From Siansivirga zeaxanthinifaciens CC-SAMT-1 (lineage in GTDB: Bacteria > Bacteroidota > Bacteroidia > Flavobacteriales > Flavobacteriaceae), in assembly GCF_000941055.1 (NCBI RefSeq), contig NZ_CP007202.1:3227001-3291000 (forward strand): DNA of 64,000 nucleotides, in the 5' to 3' direction. The translations under genes and the position numbers were made by a program. The notes below the pieces were generated by a model, which was not told the DNA's origin, searched no databases, and saw only the letters and a list, made by a program, of their open reading frames with translations. Below, in pieces: positions 45,167 through 53,347 of this stretch (positions within the stretch are counted from its first letter, which is position 1; each line of letters starts with the position of its first letter).

Positions 45167-45871
45167 ATGACATTTATTTATAAAAAATTAATAAAAATAG
45201 CAGTTTTTTTAGTATTAATCATAGCTGTATATATTGGAATATGTTTTAAATTCCCGAATTTAAATTTTTTAGCAAAAAAACCAATGCAAATAAAAGATAC
45301 TGCACTTATAGTGCAAGAAACCAAAAAAATTGCTCAATTATTTGCTTGTAAATTTTACTCTGAAATTGCTATTGATTCAACAAAGTATTTATATACTGAC
45401 AAAATAGACTATAAAAAATCTTTACTTTCTTTTGCAAATCTTTCTAAGAAAGTTTTTGATAAAAAAGCTGATTTGAAAGAATCCATATCATCTTACTCTA
45501 GAACTCAATACAAAGATTCTACAGCAGCAAAAATTGTACTTATAGCTTCAGGAAATTGTTATGCAGGGACTGATTTAGATAAAATGAAAATAAAAAGCAG
45601 TGTAAAAGATTCTATTATATTAACAATTCCTAATGCACAAATTTTTAATACTGTTGTTAACCCATCAGATTTTACCATTTTTTATGATGATGGTAACTGG
45701 TCGAAAGAGGAGGTTGTATCTCTTAAACAAAAAGCTAGAGAAAAAATTAAATCTTTTGCATTGAACAATAAAATTATACAAAAGGCTAATGATAAAACAA
45801 TAAAATTGTTAACGAGCTTCTTGCAATCTGTTGGATATAAATCAGTACAAATTGAGTTTGAAGATAATTAA
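45167..45871 (+). CDS. DUF4230-like membrane-anchored protein
   Basis: 234 residues. The N-terminal membrane helix (KIAVFLVLIIAVYIGICF) replaces the lipobox of its neighbour. The mature part has the DUF4230 layout: ETKKIAQLFACKFYSEIAI, then KIVLIASGNCYAGTDLDKMK, SIILTIPNAQIFNTVV and a C-terminal helix ending in FLQSVGYKSVQIEF. The endings of both DUF4230 proteins align (SMGFNQIKF versus SVGYKSVQIEF). Confidence 0.75.
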   Translation: MTFIYKKLIKIAVFLVLIIAVYIGICFKFPNLNFLAKKPMQIKDTALIVQETKKIAQLFACKFYSEIAIDSTKYLYTDKIDYKKSLLSFANLSKKVFDKKADLKESISSYSRTQYKDSTAAKIVLIASGNCYAGTDLDKMKIKSSVKDSIILTIPNAQIFNTVVNPSDFTIFYDDGNWSKEEVVSLKQKAREKIKSFALNNKIIQKANDKTIKLLTSFLQSVGYKSVQIEFEDN

Positions 45872-45898
45872 AGCATTGGATTTAAAAATAATTTAATA

Positions 45899-46102
45899 AT
45901 GAATGAATCTATAGACCCAATTATTTTAGCGTTCGCTTTACTTGCCATATTTATAGCATTTAAAACTGATATTCTTAGAGCTTTTAAAAAAAGAAAAATA
46001 GAAAAAACTAAAAATAATTCTAATAAAAAATCAACTGATGGTGATAATTTGTATGATTTCAGTTCTAGTTTTGATTCTGGAGATTCTGGAGATTTTGACT
46101 AA
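45899..46102 (+). CDS. Small membrane protein with an acidic tail
   Basis: 67 residues: one N-terminal helix (PIILAFALLAIFIAF), a basic stretch (RAFKKRKIEKTKNN) and an Asp/Ser-rich tail (SSSFDSGDSGDFD). By the positive-inside rule the tail is cytoplasmic. No family is recognised. Confidence 0.6.
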   Translation: MNESIDPIILAFALLAIFIAFKTDILRAFKKRKIEKTKNNSNKKSTDGDNLYDFSSSFDSGDSGDFD

Positions 46103-46142
46103 AAAAGCAGCTTTAAAAGAAATATAGTAAATTTAAAAGAAT

Positions 46143-46769
46143 ATGAATGATAAAATTAAAAACATGATTGATATTGCAGCAGCAGATGATGTTTTAACAA
46201 TAGAAGAATTAAAATTAATTAAGAAAATTGCTGAAAAGGAAAATGTAGACTGGGATGAGGTGGAATTTTATATGTTACAGGTTGGAGCTTTAAATGAACA
46301 ACAAAGTGAATATGATATATCTGATGATAATTTAATTAGCATTATTTCTACCTGGATAACTAGGCTAAAACAAGGAGAATTTGAGGGTGTTGCAGAACCC
46401 TTTCCCTCAAAAATAAATGATAGCTATCTTAAAAAAGCTGCTGCTGTGGGATTTAAGCTTTTTAATAATGTCAATAATGCTGTTAAGCAAGAAGAAACTA
46501 AATTAAACAGGTTCGATAAATTTAAAATGAATGTCGCTAAAAAAGCAATAAATGGTTCAATTAATATAGTTCCAGGAAGTAAGTTAGTTAGAAATGTTGG
46601 ATCAAATTTAATAAATCAAATTACGCCTCAAGCTAGAATATATTATAGAGAAGATATTAGAGTAGAATTGGATAAATATATTGACATACTTGAACTAAGA
46701 GTTAAAACAAAAAAAATAAAGGAATCAACACTAACGTCAATAAAGGAGCAAGTATCAGAAATAGAATAG
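46143..46769 (+). CDS. TerB-like domain protein
   Basis: 208 residues. The N-terminal helical segment DIAAADDVLTIEELKLIKKI, then AEKENVDWDEVEFYML, matches the TerB/DjlA-like pattern with acidic metal-binding residues. The middle (about 90-150) and the C-terminal helix are unassigned. TerB domains occur in tellurite-resistance and phage-defence-associated gene neighbourhoods, but no other ter gene is present here. Confidence 0.7.
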   Translation: MNDKIKNMIDIAAADDVLTIEELKLIKKIAEKENVDWDEVEFYMLQVGALNEQQSEYDISDDNLISIISTWITRLKQGEFEGVAEPFPSKINDSYLKKAAAVGFKLFNNVNNAVKQEETKLNRFDKFKMNVAKKAINGSINIVPGSKLVRNVGSNLINQITPQARIYYREDIRVELDKYIDILELRVKTKKIKESTLTSIKEQVSEIE

Positions 46770-46795
46770 TAAATGAATTTAAAACATAATGAGCT

Positions 46796-47995
46796 ATGTT
46801 AAAAGCAATAAAAAAAAAGCAAACAGAACTAACTGTTTCGTAGGGTATGATTTTAATTTTACTAACATTGGCTTCTATACTAATGTTTTTTTTAGAACAT
46901 GATGCTCAACCTAAAACATTTAAAAGTGTTTATGACTCTTTATGGTGGGGTATAGACAAATACTTAACAGCTACTGGTGGCGAAGATGTAAACCCAATAA
47001 CCCCAGCAGAAAAATTTCTAGCAGGATTTATAGGTATTTTAGGTGTTGAAATGTTTGCATTACCAGCAGGTATTATTGCTTCTGGTTTTATTGAAGAGAT
47101 CGAAAATAATAAATTAAAAAAAGAATTAATACAACTTGAAACAAAATTGATTCATGCATTCTCGATCGAATATTTTGTTCCTGTAATGAATAAAAAAAAG
47201 GTACTTAATTTATCTCATTTGTCAAGAAAATGGCTAAGTCTTGAGGATATAAAATATAAAATGGGTATTTCCGAAAGTTCTTTGATGCAGGTGTGTAGTT
47301 TTTCAAAAAAATTAAGATTAAAGAATATAAAATTAAATGAAATAAATACTGTGGGCTTGAAGTTTGTTAACACAAACAGGACTTATGGTCAGTGTATTAA
47401 GCGAAATTCAAAAATAACAATAGTCAATTTATATCCTTTTATTCAACCTTATTTTGGGCATTTTAGTATGGCAATTTCAGAGATTTTACAAGCTAATTAT
47501 ATTTCTAACAAAATGTATAATCCGGTATCTCTACTTAAAGAAAATCAGTTAAATATGGTTAATAATAATCAATATTTTGAAACATTAAATTTACATCCTG
47601 CATTAGCCGAAATTAAAAACGATATTTCCTCATTAAAACAGGATGATGGATTGATTATTTTTATGGTAAATGCTGGGTCAAATGAATATTTAATGCAATT
47701 TAATATTGGAGGAGATAAAAGCAGTAATAGTTTTGATAATGGTCTTTATTTTTCCGATAAAGATAAATTAGAAAATTATTATAATAAAGCTAAAAGTGTA
47801 ACTGATAAATATGAAATGTTAATAGGAAAACATGCAACTGTTGGAAAACCAGATAATAATCATGTCGTAAATTATATTCAATCTATTACTAAAAACAATG
47901 TGTTAATGTTACATGTAAACGTTTCTATTCTAAAGAAAGATGCAGTAGAGTATTATCAATACGTATCTGATTTTGCTGATATATTTAAAGATTAA
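46796..47995 (+). pseudogene. Ion-channel-like protein with altered filter and an upstream in-frame stop
   Basis: From ATG 46847 the frame gives 382 residues. It has a membrane helix (MILILLTLASILMFFLEHDA), a pore loop (SLWWGIDKYLTATGGEDVNP) and a second helix (GILGVEMFALPAGIIASGF) in the S5-P-S6 layout of potassium channels. The normal TVGYGD filter is replaced by TATGGED. About 290 soluble residues follow (unassigned). In the same frame ATG 46796 encodes MLKAIKKKQTELTVS, then TAG (46841-46843) exactly where the S5 helix should continue. The gene therefore seems to have a nonsense mutation, and S1-S4 are absent. A shortened two-helix product from 46847 is possible. Confidence 0.65.
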
Positions 47996-48049
47996 TAAAA
48001 ATATAAAAGACATTTTTTTATAAATAACAACACTGCTTATTATAATGTA

Positions 48050-48808
48050 ATGAACATAAACGCATTGTTTTTTTTCTATTTTATTAGTTTTAGTTCTTGC
48101 TTTTCTCAAGCTATTTTAAATACAGAATCTGTTTTAAAAGAAATTGATAGCACCCTCGTTCTTAATTTTAATATAGAAGGGGATGTTAAAATTGGTAATG
48201 TTAACCTAATCCAAATTAATAATTCTCTTTTAGTTGGTAAAAAAATAAACAGAAATCTAATCAGAGCCTTTTTTAATTATGAATTTTTATCTGAAAACAA
48301 AAACACATTGTCTTCAGATTTTAGTGGGCAAATACGTTATAATTATATAATAAAAAGAAATTCTATTTACACATTTATTCAAGGTCAAAATGCAAAAGCT
48401 TTAAATCTTAATAGTAGATTTTTAGTAGGTTTAGGTTATAGACAATCTTTACTAAAAAGAAAAAAATCAATTAGTTACCTTGATATTACTTATGGCTTTT
48501 TTTATGAAAAAGAATACTATAAAAGTAATCAAACTATCCCCATTAAAATTGAAAATATCAGATATAATGTAAATATATTTAATCAATTTAAATTAAGTGA
48601 AAAATTTAGATTTTTATCTATGACCTATTTCCAGTTAAACTCAGAACAATTAAAAGATTACAGATTCTTTTTTGAATCTAGGTTGTATTATGATTTGAAA
48701 AATATTTCTATTTATTTAAAAACTAATATGAGACATCATGCTACACCATATGTAAATGTTTTGAAAACAGACTTAAATAGCCTTGTAGGCATAGAGTTTA
48801 AATTATAA
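48050..48808 (+). CDS. DUF481-like outer-membrane barrel protein
   Basis: 252 residues with a signal peptide (ALFFFYFISFSSCFSQ). Alternating strands in the DUF481 style follow: LVLNFNIEGDVKIGNVNLIQ, IRAFFNYEFLSENKNT, FLVGLGYRQSL and the terminal LNSLVGIEFKL. It is predicted to sit in the outer membrane. The function is unknown. It is the last complete envelope gene of the island. Confidence 0.78.
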   Translation: MNINALFFFYFISFSSCFSQAILNTESVLKEIDSTLVLNFNIEGDVKIGNVNLIQINNSLLVGKKINRNLIRAFFNYEFLSENKNTLSSDFSGQIRYNYIIKRNSIYTFIQGQNAKALNLNSRFLVGLGYRQSLLKRKKSISYLDITYGFFYEKEYYKSNQTIPIKIENIRYNVNIFNQFKLSEKFRFLSMTYFQLNSEQLKDYRFFFESRLYYDLKNISIYLKTNMRHHATPYVNVLKTDLNSLVGIEFKL

Positions 48809-48897
48809 AAATGATATTTTTAATTAATTAAGACTATAATTTTATTTGGACATTACTTGTCTAAGTTAGTATTTACCTTTGTGATAAATTATATATC

Positions 48898-49098
48898 ATG
48901 GTTCTATACTTTAAAAGTAACTATTTAATTTTTGGTATTATACTTAATTACGTTATTTCTGAATTAAATAAAATTCAGGACTATAATGACATTAAAGATT
49001 CAGATGTTAGCCACCATCTAGTTATTTTACTCTGGCCGATACTATTTTGCAGCATCTGCCATTTTTTGATAAAAGAATTATTAAAACAACATTCATAA
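48898..49098 (+). CDS. Small two-helix membrane protein
   Basis: 66 residues with two hydrophobic helices (YLIFGIILNYVI and LVILLWPILFCSICHFLI) around an Asp-rich loop. No family is recognised. It lies 41 bp before the truncated DUF2779 gene. Confidence 0.5.
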   Translation: MVLYFKSNYLIFGIILNYVISELNKIQDYNDIKDSDVSHHLVILLWPILFCSICHFLIKELLKQHS

Positions 49099-49139
49099 TT
49101 TAAAGTTAACTCAAATTAAATAATTAAATTAGAACTTCA

Positions 49140-49570
49140 ATGAGATTACTATCTAAATCACGCTATAAACTAGGGCTGGAATGTCCAAACAAACTTTTTT
49201 ACACCAGTAAAAAGGAATATGCTAATCAAAAGCAAGAAGACCCTTTTTTACAAGCACTTGCTTCAGGCGGATTTCAAGTAGAGGAATTGGCAAGATTACA
49301 CTATCCTCATGGTAAACTTATTGAAGATAAAAATTCTGATGACCGCTATGATTATGAGGAAAAAGTAAAACTAACTTCAAAATTGCTAGAACAGGATAAT
49401 GTTGTGATTTTTGAAGCAGCTTTTATTTTTAATAATCTATTTATAAGAGTAGATATTTTAGAAAAAAAAGGAAACCAAATCAATTTAATTGAAGTAAAAG
49501 CCAAATCATTCAGAAAAGATGATGTAAAGTTTAATTCTGATTGGAAATTCTATTTATTCGATGTGGCATA
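49140..49570 (+). pseudogene. 5' part of a DUF2779 / PD-(D/E)XK nuclease-like gene, cut at the island boundary
   Basis: About 143 residues of native sequence: MRLLSKSRYKLGLECPNKLF at the start, then DPFLQALASGGFQVEELARL, VIFEAAFIFNNLFIRVDILE and LIEVKAKSF, the E-x-K part of a nuclease core. DUF2779 proteins are normally near 450-500 residues. At 49570 the sequence changes to blaI and the frame runs on by chance to 49610. No remainder exists in the window. Confidence 0.85.
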
Positions 49571-49764
49571 CTGCTTATGGGAAAACGCATCAATACTTTC
49601 CTATTGTTAAAAAAGAGGAATACAGAAAACAGTTTATGAATACTGCCATAGATCATTATTTTAATAATTCATACAAAAACGTGGTATCCTTTTTTGCTAA
49701 AGAAGAAAAAATAAGTGTAGATGAGCTTAAAGAAATTATAGCTTTAATTGAAAAACAAAAATAA
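49571..49764 (+). pseudogene. blaI: BlaI/MecI family repressor, 3' part
   Basis: The frame encodes TAYGKTHQYFPIVKKEEYRK, then FMNTAIDHYFNNSYKNVVSF and the C-terminal dimerisation helices ending in ELKEIIALIEKQK, with stop at 49762-49764. It follows on in frame from 37641. It is 1 bp before the blaR1 start, the expected blaI-blaR1 order. Without the winged helix it cannot bind DNA. Confidence 0.92.
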
Positions 49765-49765
49765 T

Positions 49766-51631
49766 ATGGAGTTTCTTTTAAAAGCATCTGCATTAACCGC
49801 TATTTTCTTTACTATATATAAGTTATTTATAGAGCGTGATACATTTTTTGAATCTAATAGATGGTTTTTACTTTTAGGTCTATTAATAGCGATGGTATTG
49901 CCACTAATAATTATTCCTGTGTATATTGAATACCAGATGAATCCAGCGCTTGACTTTATAATTAAAGATAATACTGAAGCCATACAACAAGAACAGCCGT
50001 TTAGCATTCTAGATTATATACCTTATATATATGGTATGGGAGGATTATACTTTACGATCCGGTTTATTATTCAATTAACCTCTCTAACTAAGTTTATAAT
50101 TAAAAACAAAAGGTTTAAAGAAAACGGATTTATTTTTATTGAAACTGACAAAAAGATATCGCCGTTTTCATTTTTTAAATGGATTGTTTACAATCCCACA
50201 CATTTCAATAAAAACGAATTACAACAAATAATTATACACGAAAAAGTACACGCCAAGGAGTACCATTCTATAGATAATATTATTGCTCATTTAAGTTGTA
50301 TCATCCTCTGGTTTAATCCCTTTGTATGGCTTTACACCAAAGAATTAAAGGAAAATTTAGAGTTTATAGCAGATAAAAAAGCTATAAAAAATCAAAATTG
50401 TAAAAAAGAATACCAATACACATTGCTTAAAACAAGTTTACCATCTCATCAAATGGTATTAAGCAATTCATTTTATAATTCATCAATCAAAAAACGAATC
50501 GTTATGTTACAAAAATCAAAATCAAGAAAAATCAATCAATTAAAGTATGCGCTCATAATACCAGTAATCGCTGGCTTTTTAATGAGTTTTAACACCAAAG
50601 AAGTTTACATTTTAAAAGAACAATCTAAAGATTTGTACAACTTAAAATCGAATACCGAAAAGGATATAGAAATTATATTCAACAAAGATTTAACCAATAA
50701 AGCATTAGAAAAATTAAAGAAAACCCTAAAAATTGAAGGGGTTACTTTTTCGTATTCTAATTTAAATAGAAATGAAAAAAAAGAAATTGTAAGCATAAAT
50801 GCTACTTTTAAAGATGAAAAAGGCAGCGCAACCTGGAATGCTTCAAACAACAATAATGAACCAATACAGTCGTTTTACTTTTTTAAAAAAGCAGACATTT
50901 TTGGTGTGCGTGCTCTTAGCGATGTCATAGAAGATTCGGAAGATTTCAAAGATTCGGAAGCACCAAAAAAGCATGAAAAAGAAATAATAGTTATTAGAAA
51001 AATACAAACTGACACGTTACATTTTGATAAAAAACTAAAAGATTCCATTTATTTTAGTTATCAAATAGAAGATGAAACAGAAGGAAAAACAAACATCGTA
51101 TTTAGGCAAGGTAACAGAATCATTTCTAGCGATTCAATTAGATTTATTAAATCCAACATGAGTCAAGTTAAGTCTTCAACTATTAAAGACAAAAACCCAA
51201 TATTTGTTATAAACGGAACCATTTCAAAAAAAGAGACTTTAGACAACTTAAATCCAGATAAAATTGAATCGATTACTGTTTTAAAAGATGCTTCTGCTAC
51301 AAGCATTTATGGAGACAAAGGAAAAAATGGCGTTATTTTAATTGTTACTAAAAATGAAGCCAGCATCAATAAAAATAAAAAATCAGAACGTATTACAGTA
51401 AAAACGATTAAACAGGAAGACACCAAAAAAACAATCGTTAAAACAGAAATAGAAACAAACGATACCACAGATCCATTATTTATTTTAGATAAAAAAGAAA
51501 TATCAAAAGAGAAAATGGAAGATATTGACCCTAAAAAAATTGAAAGCATCAACGTACTTAAAGGACAAACAGCGATAGAAAAATATGGTGAAAAAGGAAA
51601 AAATGGTGTTGTTGAAATAACATTAAAATAG
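49766..51631 (+). CDS. blaR1: BlaR1-type M56 metallopeptidase with TonB-plug-like C-terminal segments
   Basis: 621 residues from ATG 49766. Helices are at about 1-20, 30-55 and 85-105. The zinc peptidase motif HEKVH (in IIIHEKVHAKEYHSIDNI) is followed by LEFIADKKAI, and then a fourth helix near 255. In the C-terminal half two segments (NPIFVINGTISKKETLDNLN ... GDKGKNGVILIVTK and DPLFILDKKEISKEKMEDID ... GEKGKNGVVEITLK) resemble plug domains of TonB-dependent receptors. BlaR1 family proteins sense an envelope signal and cleave BlaI. Here BlaI is disrupted, so BlaR1 is probably without its target, and its original promoter lies beyond the island. Confidence 0.9.
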   Translation: MEFLLKASALTAIFFTIYKLFIERDTFFESNRWFLLLGLLIAMVLPLIIIPVYIEYQMNPALDFIIKDNTEAIQQEQPFSILDYIPYIYGMGGLYFTIRFIIQLTSLTKFIIKNKRFKENGFIFIETDKKISPFSFFKWIVYNPTHFNKNELQQIIIHEKVHAKEYHSIDNIIAHLSCIILWFNPFVWLYTKELKENLEFIADKKAIKNQNCKKEYQYTLLKTSLPSHQMVLSNSFYNSSIKKRIVMLQKSKSRKINQLKYALIIPVIAGFLMSFNTKEVYILKEQSKDLYNLKSNTEKDIEIIFNKDLTNKALEKLKKTLKIEGVTFSYSNLNRNEKKEIVSINATFKDEKGSATWNASNNNNEPIQSFYFFKKADIFGVRALSDVIEDSEDFKDSEAPKKHEKEIIVIRKIQTDTLHFDKKLKDSIYFSYQIEDETEGKTNIVFRQGNRIISSDSIRFIKSNMSQVKSSTIKDKNPIFVINGTISKKETLDNLNPDKIESITVLKDASATSIYGDKGKNGVILIVTKNEASINKNKKSERITVKTIKQEDTKKTIVKTEIETNDTTDPLFILDKKEISKEKMEDIDPKKIESINVLKGQTAIEKYGEKGKNGVVEITLK

Positions 51632-51656
51632 TAAAAACCTTTATTCTCTTGCAATT

Positions 51657-51688
51657 TTAAGACACTCCAAATGGAGTGTCTTTTTTTT
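51657..51688 (+). terminator. Terminator of the bla operon
   Basis: Stem AAGACACTCC / GGAGTGTCTT with loop AAAT and a T8 run, 25 bp after the blaR1 stop. Confidence 0.9.
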
Positions 51689-52099
51689 CACCCAAAAGAT
51701 AAAATATGCTAAAAACAATATTTTTATTATAAAAACGCCCTTGTGTTGAAAAAAATGACTCAAAAACACCCTATATTTATTTCAATTTAAAACAAAATTT
51801 AAATTATAAATTAAAATTATAAACCTATTTAAAGTAATAATGTATCAATTTAAAACTATTATCATTTTTTTACTTACAAATTAGTATTCAAATTCACAGA
51901 TTTTAATTAAAACGCTTGGAGAACATGGTTCTAAAAATATATCTTCAAAAAATCAAATTATAATTAACCATTATAACTAACCTTAAAACCTTGAATTATG
52001 ATCACACTTGTTAAACTTATAATTGTTATTATTCTAACAATTATATAATCAGAAAAAATGTAAAGCTTAGTCTAGAATAAGTTTTACTATTTTTACAAA
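51689..52099. other. Intergenic region without a recognised gene
   Basis: About 410 bp, very AT-rich. Only a 16-codon chance ORF at about 51998 is present. No RNA gene or clear promoter was identified. Confidence 0.55.
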
Positions 52100-52249
52100 A
52101 TGAAAAAACAAGTTTTCAAAATTTTAGCAAAGGTTAACAAAATGGTTCTCCCAAGTTATTCTAAGAGACAACTCGATTTAGCTAAAGCAACAAAACTACA
52201 AATGGCTATAATTGGCTGGAGATGGTATGTTACAAAAAATGCCTTGTAA
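52100..52249 (+). CDS. Small basic protein, 49 residues
   Basis: ATG 52100 to TAA 52249. The sequence is Lys-rich with KINKMVLPSYSKR-like composition (VNKMVLPSYSKRQLDLAKAT), then LQMAIIGWRWYVTKNAL. The residue pattern (PSYSKRQLDLxKAxKxQMAIIGW) recalls small uncharacterised proteins of Flavobacteriia, from memory. It precedes the AraC-type gene by 84 bp. Confidence 0.6.
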   Translation: MKKQVFKILAKVNKMVLPSYSKRQLDLAKATKLQMAIIGWRWYVTKNAL

Positions 52250-52333
52250 TAAATTTATTATAGCAAAGGATACTTAAAAATTAAAAAAGTAATCTCTTAA
52301 AATATTAACTTTACGTATTCTTAATATTTTTTT

Positions 52334-52888
52334 ATGACGTTATACTTAAAGTTTGATTTTCATGAAGTTTGCAATAAAGTACTATTAAACCAACTAGAAA
52401 CACACGATATAAAGCACAAAATGGTTGCTTTTGGTGAAGTTGAAATTTTAGAAAATCAGGATTCAGAGAAATACAAACGTTTTACAGACAGCCTAAAAAA
52501 CTTTCACATTGAAATTGTAGGAAACCAAAAAAGTATCTTAGTAGAGAAAATAAAAGATACTATAATCGATATGGTTTTTAACGAGGAAACCGTTGTTAAT
52601 GTAAAAACTTCGGCTTATTTGGCCGATAAACTCGAACATAGTTACGGGTATTTGTCTAATTTGTTTTCTGAAGTCACTTACACCTCTATCGAAAACTTTT
52701 TAATTATTCAAAAAATAGAGTACGCAAAACAGCTTATTATTAAAGGAGATTTAAGCTTAACTGAAATTGCCTTTAAACTCGATTATTCGAGCGTGGCACA
52801 TTTAAGCACACAATTTAAAAATACAACAGGCATCACTCCTACTGCGTTTCAACGTATAATAACAAAACGTAGAGCGCTTAAAAATTAA
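52334..52888 (+). CDS. AraC family transcriptional regulator
   Basis: 184 residues. The C-terminal AraC DNA-binding domain (about 95-180) has two helix-turn-helix units: NVKTSAYLADKLEHSYGYLS and LSLTEIAFKLDYSSVAHLST, then the family ending FKNTTGITPTAFQRI. The short N-terminal part (about 1-90) is alpha/beta and has no known sensor fold. It is followed by a receiver protein and a histidine kinase within 10 bp and 3 bp, so all three probably form one signalling operon. Confidence 0.92.
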   Translation: MTLYLKFDFHEVCNKVLLNQLETHDIKHKMVAFGEVEILENQDSEKYKRFTDSLKNFHIEIVGNQKSILVEKIKDTIIDMVFNEETVVNVKTSAYLADKLEHSYGYLSNLFSEVTYTSIENFLIIQKIEYAKQLIIKGDLSLTEIAFKLDYSSVAHLSTQFKNTTGITPTAFQRIITKRRALKN

Positions 52889-52897
52889 ATTAAAAAA

Positions 52898-53344
52898 ATG
52901 CAAAACGAACACATACATATAATATTAGCCGACGACGACGAAGATGATCGTTTGTTTTTTACCGAAGCTTTCGATGAATTAAAAATAAATACCAAAGTGC
53001 AAACATATAAAGATGGTGTCTATTTGATGGATTATTTAAATTCAGAATCCTGTATTATTCCTCAAGTGTTGTTTTTAGATTTAAACATGCCAAGAAAAAA
53101 TGGTATGGAATGTTTAAAAGAAATAAAAGAAAACAGTAAATTTAAAGACATGGCCATTGCCATATATTCTACTTCGGCCTCGGAGGAAGATATAGAAAAC
53201 ACCTTTGTATATGGTGCTAACATTTATATAAAAAAGCCCAATAGTTTTAAATTGTTAAAAAAAACACTCAACCAGGTGGTAACTATTAACTGGCAATACC
53301 ATACAAACAGTTTAAACAAAGACAACTTTTTACTAAGACTATAA
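52898..53344 (+). CDS. Single-domain response regulator
   Basis: 148 residues, receiver domain only. The acidic pocket is ADDDEDD (11-17), the phosphoacceptor Asp61 sits in LFLDLNMPRKNG, the conserved Thr/Ser is in YSTSASEEDI and the Lys in YIKKPNSFK. There is no output domain. This kind, related to Rcp1-like regulators, passes signals by protein contact. Its kinase is encoded 3 bp downstream. Confidence 0.94.
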   Translation: MQNEHIHIILADDDEDDRLFFTEAFDELKINTKVQTYKDGVYLMDYLNSESCIIPQVLFLDLNMPRKNGMECLKEIKENSKFKDMAIAIYSTSASEEDIENTFVYGANIYIKKPNSFKLLKKTLNQVVTINWQYHTNSLNKDNFLLRL

Positions 53345-53347
53345 AAA

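Larger units (their letters stand above)
37642..49570. mobile_element. 11.9-kb genomic island inserted in blaI
   Basis: The boundaries are set by the two blaI halves and can shift by up to 3 bp, because ATA occurs at both 37639-37641 and 49568-49570. All complete genes inside are on the plus strand and visibly AT-rich. No integrase, transposase, relaxase or terminal inverted repeats are seen. Each end holds the 5' part of a gene cut at the junction: a DMT transporter on the left and a DUF2779 protein on the right. It therefore looks like a DNA fragment captured by illegitimate recombination, or an element of unknown type. Confidence 0.85.

Noticed and set aside
37600..49600. Site-specific integration by a tyrosine recombinase or transposon
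   Set aside because: No integrase, transposase, tRNA target, long direct repeat or terminal inverted repeat is present; only ATA is shared at the junctions.
51998..52048. Tiny 16-codon hydrophobic ORF
   Set aside because: Too short, without promoter or context; likely chance in AT-rich DNA.
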